Origin: Scolanthus callimorphus
Taxonomy: Eukaryota > Cnidaria > Anthozoa > Actiniaria > Edwardsiidae
Direction of reading: 5' to 3'
NCBI GenBank assembly: GCA_033964015.1
Contig: CM066919.1
Span: 14,115,646-14,179,645 of the forward strand
Length of the DNA: 64,000 nucleotides
Both the position numbers and the translations under genes were made by a program. Each line of letters begins with the position of its first letter. The stretch's first letter is position 1. Shown piece after piece: positions 63,646-64,000 of this stretch. The notes under the pieces were generated by a model. It had not been told where the DNA came from. It saw only the letters and a list, made by a program, of their open reading frames with translations, and searched no databases.

Positions 63646-64000
63646 TACTCACAGGGAGCTCACCTTTACAGTTTAAATCAAGAAAATTTATGTTACCAAT
63701 TATATGGCAATGATAGTATTAGCGCGTTCTGATATGCTAACAAGTCGCAGTTCACGACCGACAAAAGATAATCTCCTTGAAATAAAAATGAAAAATAAGA
63801 TTTTCAGCGAAATCCACAACAAAGAATACTTGACATAGTATTTGTCTCATTGTACTAACTAAATCTAACATTTGACAAAGGAAAATCAAGGCTAGAATAT
63901 CAGAAATAACCTGTTTACATAAGGCAAAGCAGGGCCAAAAAGTCAAGCTTACTCAAAACTATAATTCGAGTTTAGCCGGAGAAAAAGAAACCTCGAGGGA

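Overview
The window is AT-rich eukaryotic DNA packed with transposable elements. It has no bacterial-style gene layout. It most resembles an anthozoan cnidarian nuclear genome, possibly a stony coral. Support comes from CR1/L2-type LINE pieces (one 5' piece carries a 2A-like peptide motif), a MetaSINE-like tRNA-derived SINE, a DIRS-type RNase H fragment, and very many fold-back elements. The species assignment is inference.

One host gene is recognisable. Three minus-strand exons with canonical splice sites (54422-54560, 18385-18459, 9437-9559) join in frame into 112 residues. These match the coiled-coil core of dynein regulatory complex subunit 2 (DRC2/CCDC65), a ciliary nexin-link protein. 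The gene therefore spans more than 45 kb here. Nearly everything between 9.5 and 54.4 kb lies in two introns of 8.8 and 36 kb. Earlier exons should lie to the right and later ones to the left. I could not find either.

Layout: 0-1 kb, DIRS-type and SAP-like remnants. 1.6-5 kb, MITEs, a 50-bp minisatellite and a repeated TATA-bearing segment. 5-8.7 kb, a TIR element with CCCGCAAATGTAATAA repeats, then a TTAA-flanked element with another element inside it. 11.1-13.8 kb, a three-copy array starting ACTAGCTGATGCCCGTG. 14-16.2 kb, a LINE piece split by an insertion. 20.5-28.3 kb, a LINE 5' end followed by a 7.1 kb TIR-bounded block holding three Helentron-like elements whose cores are ~127-bp tandem repeats with CACGTG and TGACGTCA sites. 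28.2-29.7 kb, three palindromes. 30.1-32.7 and 34.4-37.1 kb, two fold-back elements with ~1 kb arms and TTAA targets. 33.8 kb, a tRNA-like sequence. 38.7-46.3 kb, Helentron-like ends, a LINE tail and MITEs. 46.3-49.4 kb, an inverted-repeat element (X1) carrying four later insertions that can be dated against a cleaner copy (X2) at 51.2-51.8 kb. 52.1-54.4 kb, a second TTAA element with two 809-bp arms ending 55 bp from a DRC2 exon. 54.6-64 kb is mostly unassigned, with further Helentron-like pieces at 61-64 kb.

The most interesting signals are these. The Helentron-like family has hairpins at both ends that covary between copies, and CRE/E-box satellite cores. The TTAA elements have equal, very long arms inside a transcribed intron. 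Several insertions have a matching empty site within the same window. The LINE 5' end has a hydrophobic leader followed by a 2A-like motif. All boundaries come from reading by eye and may shift by a few bases.
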